Shown: one piece after another, positions 3,011 to 7,564 of the stretch | How the letters are laid out: each line of letters begins with the position of its first letter | Position numbering within the stretch: position 1 is the stretch's first letter | NCBI GenBank assembly: GCA_946641795.1 | Contig: CAMPBZ010000054.1 | Coordinates: 1-7,564, forward strand | Length of the DNA stretch: 7,564 bases | Direction of reading: 5' to 3' | From: an uncultured Clostridia bacterium | GTDB lineage: Bacteria > Bacillota > Clostridia > Oscillospirales > CAG-272 | The notes under the pieces: generated by a model | Database searches by the model: none | Told to the model about the DNA's origin: nothing | Seen by the model: the letters and a program-made list of their open reading frames with translations, nothing else | Program-made: the position numbers and the translations under genes

Positions 3011-5520
3011 ACACGCAAAAACAAAAAAAACAGCCCTACCGCATTGCCGGCGTTTGCGTGCTTGGAAATCCGTTTTCCGAGGACGGCACCTATGACTACG
3101 GCATTCCGGAGGAGATGGGCGACGCCGTTTATCCGGGGCGGTTTGTAACCGTCCCGTTCGGCATTGCAAACAAGTTTTGCACCGGGATCGTTATGGAGGT
3201 GCGGGATACCTCTGCCTACACGCACCACAAGTTCATCCTTTCGCTCTACTCCGAGGAAGTTTCGCTGGGCGAGGAACAGCTCCTGCTTTGCAGTTATATG
3301 CGCCTGCGACTGATGTCGAATACCGAGCAGGCCGTGCGCTCGCTCCTGCCCGCCGCCGCGTTCCCGCGCTTGCGGGAATGGGTCTCGCTCGCTCCCGGAG
3401 CGGTTCCGCCGCCCGAAAGCACTATGCGGCTCGACCGCGCGCTTTACGATTTTCTCAAAGAGGAGCACGAGGCCACCACCGAGCAACTGCGCCGCAAATT
3501 TGACATTCGCGTAGAGGCGTCGCTCCGCCGGATGGACAAGGACGGCTCCATTCGCCGCCGCACCGAGCTGGTGGAGGCGCGCGAGGGCAACGTGAAACAG
3601 CGGTGGGAACTGCGGGTAGCGCCCGAGACCGCCGCCGTTCTTGCCGCCGGCAAGGAATGTATGGAGATCAAGCTCTCCTCCCAAAAACAGCGGCAGGTTC
3701 TGCTTGCCATGCTGGAAGAAGAGGCTACCATGACAACGGCCGAGCTCTGCGAGCGCGCCGGCGTGACCGCCGGAGTGCTGAAAACGCTGGAAAAGCTGGG
3801 CGCCGTTCAATCGGTGGAGAGCCGCTCCTCGCGCAACCCCTATACCGAAATTCCCTACACCGGCCGCACGCCGCTCGAACTGAACGCCGAGCAAGCGGCC
3901 GCCGCCGAAAAGCTGGCCGAGCTTGCCGACGCCGGCAAACCCAAGGCCGCCTTGCTCTACGGCGTGACCGGTAGCGGGAAGACCCGCGTAATGACCGCTT
4001 TGATCGACCGGATGCTCGATTGCGGGCGCTCGGTCATTCTGCTCCTGCCCGAAATTGCGCTCACCCCGCAATCGGTTGCCATTTTCTGCTCCCGCTACGG
4101 CTCCCTTGTGGCGGTCATGCACTCCGGCCTTTCGCTGGGCGAGCGATTTGACGCCTACTGCCGCATTCGCCGGGGCGACGCCCGCGTTGTCATCGGCACG
4201 CGCTCGGCCGTCTTTGCGCCGGTGGTCAATCTGGGTGCCATTCTGATTGACGAGGAGCAGGAACACACCTACAAATCCGACCGTGACCCCCGCTACCACG
4301 CCCGCGAGATCGCGCGCCGGCGGTGCGCCTACAACAACGCCGTTATGGTGCTTTCCAGCGCAACGCCCCTGGTGGAAACGATGGAAAAAGCGCGGCGCGG
4401 CGTTTACACCGAGCTCCGCCTGACCGAGCGGGTGGGAACGGCAAAACTCCCCAAAACCGAGATCGTTGACCTGCGCGAGGAGGCGAAGAACGGCAACAAC
4501 GCCGTTGTCAGCGCCCGCCTTGCCGACGCGCTTGCCGAATGTCTGGAAAACGGCGAGCAGGCCATTCTCTTTCTCAACCGCCGCGGCTACAACCGCACGG
4601 TGACCTGCCGCAACTGCGGACAACCCATTCTTTGCCCCAACTGCTCGGTGGCAATGACCTATCATACCTACCCTTGGAGCTACGAGGAAGGGCAAATGCG
4701 CTGCCATTGGTGCGGCGCGCATCATCCAAAGCCCGAAAAATGCCCCCATTGCGGCAGTGAGCATCTGGCGCACATCGGCTACGGCACCCAGCACGCCGAG
4801 GAGGAACTGCACCGCCTGTTCCCCTCCGCCCGCGTATTGCGCATGGACGCCGACACCACCTCCACCAAAGCCGCCTACGAAAACCTGCTGGGCTCCTTCC
4901 GCCGCGGCGAGGCCGACATTCTGCTCGGTACCCAAATGGTGACCAAGGGGCACGATTTTCCCAACGTGACGCTGGTGGGCGTTCTGCAAGCCGACTCCTC
5001 GCTCTACCTGGACGATTACCGCGCCGGCGAGCAGACGTTCGCTATGCTGACGCAGGTCATCGGCCGCGCCGGCCGCGCCGAAAAGCCGGGGCTTGCCATT
5101 ATTCAAACAATGAACCCCGACCACGACGTGATCCGCCTTGCCTGCGAGCAGGATTACGAGGGCTTTTACCGCCGCGAAATGCAGCTGCGCAAGCTCCTCT
5201 GCTTCCCGCCCTTCTGCGACCTTGCAATGCTGACCTTCTCCTCCGAATCCGAGGATATGCTCCGGCGGGTGACCAAACGAGTAATGGAGGATTTTCCCCC
5301 GTTGCGCGAAAAGTTTATGCCGGAGGAGCCGTTGCTGGTCTATGGCCCGTTCGAGGCGCCGGTTTACCGGCTGGATAACCGCTACCGTTCCCGCGTCATC
5401 ATCAAATGCCGCGTCAGCGATATGCTCAATCAGGTGCTTTCGGAGCTGATGGTGCGCGCCTCGATCGGCAGCGGAAAAACGGTGCGCGCCAGCGTGGATT
5501 TCAACCCCAACGGCGTTTGA
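3007..5520 (+). CDS. priA: Primosomal protein N' (replication restart helicase PriA)
   Basis: PriA recognises stalled forks and reloads the replisome, using a 3'-to-5' helicase. The 837 residues are close to family length. The N-terminal 3'-end binding domain spans about 10-105 (GTYDYGIPEEM, VTVPFG), followed by winged-helix-like segments at about 145-275. Helicase motifs are Walker A GVTGSGKT (319-326), Walker B DEEQ (415-418), SSATP (450-454), GTQMVTKGHDFP (641-652) and QVIGRAGR (683-690). Eight zinc-binding cysteines in four pairs (534/537, 543/546, 566/569, 579/582) form the two zinc sites. The C-terminal domain ends with VDFNPNGV. Walker B reads DEEQ where well-studied PriA proteins have DEEH. 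The GTG at 3007 overlaps the rpoZ stop in GTGA, and homology begins soon after; no strong ribosome binding site is visible, so translation is probably coupled to rpoZ. coaBC, often found between rpoZ and priA, is absent. Confidence 0.96.
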   Translation: MNTQKQKKQPYRIAGVCVLGNPFSEDGTYDYGIPEEMGDAVYPGRFVTVPFGIANKFCTGIVMEVRDTSAYTHHKFILSLYSEEVSLGEEQLLLCSYMRLRLMSNTEQAVRSLLPAAAFPRLREWVSLAPGAVPPPESTMRLDRALYDFLKEEHEATTEQLRRKFDIRVEASLRRMDKDGSIRRRTELVEAREGNVKQRWELRVAPETAAVLAAGKECMEIKLSSQKQRQVLLAMLEEEATMTTAELCERAGVTAGVLKTLEKLGAVQSVESRSSRNPYTEIPYTGRTPLELNAEQAAAAEKLAELADAGKPKAALLYGVTGSGKTRVMTALIDRMLDCGRSVILLLPEIALTPQSVAIFCSRYGSLVAVMHSGLSLGERFDAYCRIRRGDARVVIGTRSAVFAPVVNLGAILIDEEQEHTYKSDRDPRYHAREIARRRCAYNNAVMVLSSATPLVETMEKARRGVYTELRLTERVGTAKLPKTEIVDLREEAKNGNNAVVSARLADALAECLENGEQAILFLNRRGYNRTVTCRNCGQPILCPNCSVAMTYHTYPWSYEEGQMRCHWCGAHHPKPEKCPHCGSEHLAHIGYGTQHAEEELHRLFPSARVLRMDADTTSTKAAYENLLGSFRRGEADILLGTQMVTKGHDFPNVTLVGVLQADSSLYLDDYRAGEQTFAMLTQVIGRAGRAEKPGLAIIQTMNPDHDVIRLACEQDYEGFYRREMQLRKLLCFPPFCDLAMLTFSSESEDMLRRVTKRVMEDFPPLREKFMPEEPLLVYGPFEAPVYRLDNRYRSRVIIKCRVSDMLNQVLSELMVRASIGSGKTVRASVDFNPNGV

Positions 5521-5545
5521 CCCCCACGAAAAGAAAGGAAGTTTT

Positions 5546-5992
5546 ATGGCAAAACTGAACATTTTGAAATACGGCGACGAGACCTTGCGCCGCGTCTGCC
5601 GCCCGGTAGATAAAATTACCCCCCGCATCCTTACCCTTCTGGACGATATGGCCGAAACGATGCGCGCCGCCAACGGCTGTGGGCTTGCCGCGCCGCAGGT
5701 GGGCGTTTTGCGCCGCGTGGTTGTGGTAGAGGTGGAGGAGGGCAAGCTCATTGAGCTGATCAACCCCCGCATCATCGCCTTTTCCGGCACCCAGTGCGAG
5801 GAGGAAGGCTGTCTTTCCCTGCCCGGCGAATGGGGCAAAACCACCCGCCCCGCCCACGTGACCGTGCGGGCGCTTGACCGAAACGGCGAGGAATTTGACG
5901 TTACCGGCAGTGACCTTTTGGCGCGCGCCCTCTGCCACGAGATCGACCACCTGGACGGCAAACTGTTTATCGACCGGCTGGCGAAAGAATAA
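5546..5992 (+). CDS. def: Peptide deformylase
   Basis: Peptide deformylase removes the formyl group from the N-terminal methionine of new proteins, working at the ribosome exit. This 148-residue protein has all three family motifs: GCGLAAPQVG (44-53), EEGCLSLP (86-93) and HEIDH (131-135). The metal ligands Cys89, His131 and His135, the catalytic Glu132 and Gln51 are all present. The residue before HEIDH is Cys rather than the more usual Gln. The size fits the short deformylases of Clostridia, without a long C-terminal tail. The ribosome binding site AAAGGAAG (5534-5541) precedes the ATG, 25 nt after priA. fmt, which often follows def, is not next; a YmfF-like gene is. Confidence 0.96.
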   Translation: MAKLNILKYGDETLRRVCRPVDKITPRILTLLDDMAETMRAANGCGLAAPQVGVLRRVVVVEVEEGKLIELINPRIIAFSGTQCEEEGCLSLPGEWGKTTRPAHVTVRALDRNGEEFDVTGSDLLARALCHEIDHLDGKLFIDRLAKE

Positions 5993-6018
5993 TTTTTTTG
6001 ACCGTTACGGAGGCTTTT

Positions 6019-7356
6019 ATGCCCGATTTTTCCATTCCCGCATCCGAATTTTCCCCGCGGCGGCTCCCGCTTGGCGGGCGGGGCGAGCTGTTCGCCCTGC
6101 AAACCGACCGCTTCAAAACCTCCCGGCTCTCGCTTCTCACCGTTCTGCCGCAAACCCGCAAAACCGCCGTTCTCGCACCGCTGATGTTGAGCGTTCTGCG
6201 CCGCGGGTGCGAGGGCTATCCCAACCTTTTGGCCATTGACCGCCGCACCGACGAGCTTTGGGGCTCCGCGGTACAGCTCCGTGATTTTTCCTACGGTGAC
6301 CGCAAGATTTTAGGGCTGACGCTGGAATACATCGACCCGGTCTATCTGCCCGGACAGGCGGACGTTCTGCCCGACCTTTCGGATCTTGTGCGGCGCATTC
6401 TGTTCCGCCCGCTCACCGACGGGAACGGTTTGTTTCCCGCCGCCATCGTAGAGGACGAAAAGCGCCTGCAATGCGAGGACATTGAGAGCCTTGTCGCCTC
6501 TCCCCGCCGCTATTCCTATGCCCACGCGAGTTCCCTCTTTTTTGAGGGGCGCCCCTGCGGAATTCCCTCCGGCGGAAGCGTGGAGGAAACGCGCGCCGTG
6601 ACCCCCGAAGAGCTGACCGCCTTTTGGAAAGGCTGGTGCAAAACCGCCTTTTTCTCCTGCTATTATATCGGCGCAACGCCGCCCGAAACAATTGCAAAAA
6701 CGCTGTTGCAGTCCTTCCCCGTCCTTTCGGAAGGAACCGCGGCGGCACCGGCCTCGTTTTTGGAGGTTCCTCCGCCCCGGCGCGCCGAAACGGTCAAGCG
6801 CAAAGAGGAGGCGTTGGAAATCAGTCAGGGGCACCTGGTGCTGTTTTTCCAGGCCGACGGTGCCGTTTTTGGCGACGAGCGCATTCCCGCGTTTGAGGTC
6901 GCCAAAGAAATTTTGGGCGGCTCGCCCATCTCCCTGCTCTTTATGAACGTGCGCGAGAAACGCTCGCTTTGCTACTGGATCGCGGCGTCTTTTCTCAATT
7001 CCCGCGGCGCAATGGTCATCCGTTGCGCGCTGGATCCCGCCAACCGCGAAATTGCCGAGCGCGAGATCCTTTGCCAGGTCGAGCGCCTCCAACGGGGCGA
7101 GTTTACCGACGAGGAGCTGGACGCCGCGCGCAAATCGCTCGCGCTTTACTGCCGCACCGTTCCGGACGCCGCCGGCAGTATGGAAAGCACCATGCTCCGC
7201 CAGAATATGACCCCCGAAAAGCAAACGCCGGAGGAGGCCGCCGCGCGCATCAACGCGGTCACGCGCGAGCAGGTGGTGGAGGCGGCAAAGCTCTTCTCGC
7301 TGGACACCGTTTACTTTTTGACCGGCTTGAAAGGGGGCGACGACGATGAAGTTTAA
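6019..7356 (+). CDS. M16 peptidase-like protein, YmfF type (non-catalytic partner)
   Basis: This 445-residue protein resembles the YmfF branch of the M16 (pitrilysin/MPP-like) family, two repeats of the M16 fold. The N-terminal repeat lacks the zinc motif HxxEH: the matching region reads LAPLMLSVLRRGCEGYP. The C-terminal repeat has NVREKRSLCYWIA, with Arg315 and Tyr319 corresponding to the substrate-binding R/Y motif of M16 partner subunits. It should therefore act with the zinc-bearing YmfH-like product encoded by the overlapping next gene. In B. subtilis, the ymfF/ymfH pair is annotated as associated with EF-P 5-aminopentanol modification; whether that holds here is unknown, and cytoplasmic peptidase activity is also possible. 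The ATG at 6019 is chosen for its ribosome binding site GGAGG (6009-6013) 5 nt upstream, over an in-frame TTG at 5998. No signal peptide is seen. Confidence 0.82.
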   Translation: MPDFSIPASEFSPRRLPLGGRGELFALQTDRFKTSRLSLLTVLPQTRKTAVLAPLMLSVLRRGCEGYPNLLAIDRRTDELWGSAVQLRDFSYGDRKILGLTLEYIDPVYLPGQADVLPDLSDLVRRILFRPLTDGNGLFPAAIVEDEKRLQCEDIESLVASPRRYSYAHASSLFFEGRPCGIPSGGSVEETRAVTPEELTAFWKGWCKTAFFSCYYIGATPPETIAKTLLQSFPVLSEGTAAAPASFLEVPPPRRAETVKRKEEALEISQGHLVLFFQADGAVFGDERIPAFEVAKEILGGSPISLLFMNVREKRSLCYWIAASFLNSRGAMVIRCALDPANREIAEREILCQVERLQRGEFTDEELDAARKSLALYCRTVPDAAGSMESTMLRQNMTPEKQTPEEAAARINAVTREQVVEAAKLFSLDTVYFLTGLKGGDDDEV

Positions 7357-7564
7357 CTCCGCCCTCTTGCGCGAAACCTACGAAAAAATCGTCCACAAAA
7401 GCGGACTGGAAATTTATATTTTCCCCAAGAAAACGGTCTCGACCTTCGCCGCGCTGGCGGCAAAGTTCGGTGCCATCGACCGCTCCTTCCGCACCGGGGA
7501 CGAAACTGTTTTTACCACCGTTCCCGCCGGAACGGCGCATTACCTGGAACACAAACTGTTCGAT
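7346..7564 (+). CDS. M16 zinc peptidase, YmfH type, N-terminal part (3' end outside window)
   Basis: The first 73 residues are visible. They start MKFNSALLRETYEKIVHKSG, run through IYIFPKKTVSTFAAL and FGAIDRSF, and reach GTAHYLEHKLFD. HYLEH supplies the M16 HxxEH zinc and catalytic residues (His65, Glu68, His69), so this is the catalytic partner of the upstream YmfF-like protein. The second zinc-ligand glutamate lies beyond the window. The ATG at 7346 overlaps the upstream gene by 11 nt, with AAGGGGG (7331-7337) 8 nt before it, so translation is coupled and the two proteins are probably made in equal amounts. No signal peptide is seen. The substrate is unknown. Confidence 0.88.
   Translation, partial: MKFNSALLRETYEKIVHKSGLEIYIFPKKTVSTFAALAAKFGAIDRSFRTGDETVFTTVPAGTAHYLEHKLFD

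Noticed and set aside
5990..5999. Terminator after def from the T-run following its stop codon
   Set aside because: Seven T residues follow the TAA, but no stem-loop precedes them, and the next gene's ribosome binding site is only a few bases away.
2926..6153. A 1075-residue open frame on the minus strand opposite priA and def
   Set aside because: It mirrors clear genes with intact family motifs on the plus strand. High GC at third codon positions removes stop codons from the opposite strand, and the predicted protein is low in complexity with no recognisable domain.
6310..7224. A 304-residue minus-strand frame opposite the YmfF-like gene
   Set aside because: Shadow of a well-supported plus-strand M16 gene, caused by codon bias.

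Overview
The window looks like chromosomal DNA from a GC-rich member of the Bacillota, most likely class Clostridia. The evidence is a RemA (DUF370) gene directly upstream of gmk, rpoZ, priA and def, consensus sigma-A type promoters, strong purine-rich ribosome binding sites and a YmfF/YmfH-type M16 protein pair. The genus cannot be told from this sequence. Coding DNA is strongly GC-rich at third codon positions, which produces many long meaningless antisense reading frames. The promoter-bearing spacer at about 1290-1680 is clearly AT-rich.

Layout. Positions 1-683 hold the C-terminal end of a P1B-type metal-transporting ATPase (Zn/Cd/Pb-like). From 684 to about 1260 I see no credible gene. 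That stretch is packed with inverted repeats: a perfect 48-bp palindrome, two related 40-nt imperfect hairpins, a diverged direct repeat, and a good intrinsic terminator at 1176-1215. From about 1300 to 1610 there are two tandem units, each with a near-consensus promoter, a short foldable non-coding transcript and a T-rich end. I read these as two small structured RNAs of unrecognised family. A third, perfectly consensus promoter at 1644-1672 follows, with a short leader that may encode a 16-residue peptide whose stop codon overlaps the remA start.

From 1762 to the window end, seven genes run in one direction: remA, gmk, rpoZ, priA, def, a ymfF-like gene and the start of a ymfH-like gene. Gaps are 4, 54, -4, 25, 26 and -11 nt, so they probably form one operon from the 1644 promoter. 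They combine a biofilm/osmolyte regulator (RemA), GMP kinase, the RNA polymerase omega subunit, the replication restart helicase, peptide deformylase, and a catalytic/non-catalytic M16 protease-like pair. The gmk-rpoZ-priA-def core is a familiar housekeeping order. Here coaBC is absent between rpoZ and priA, and the M16 pair stands where fmt often follows def.

The most original part of the window is the 1300-1765 spacer: two promoter-RNA-terminator units in tandem followed by a remA leader with a possible upstream reading frame. No gene with an undescribed enzymatic system is visible.
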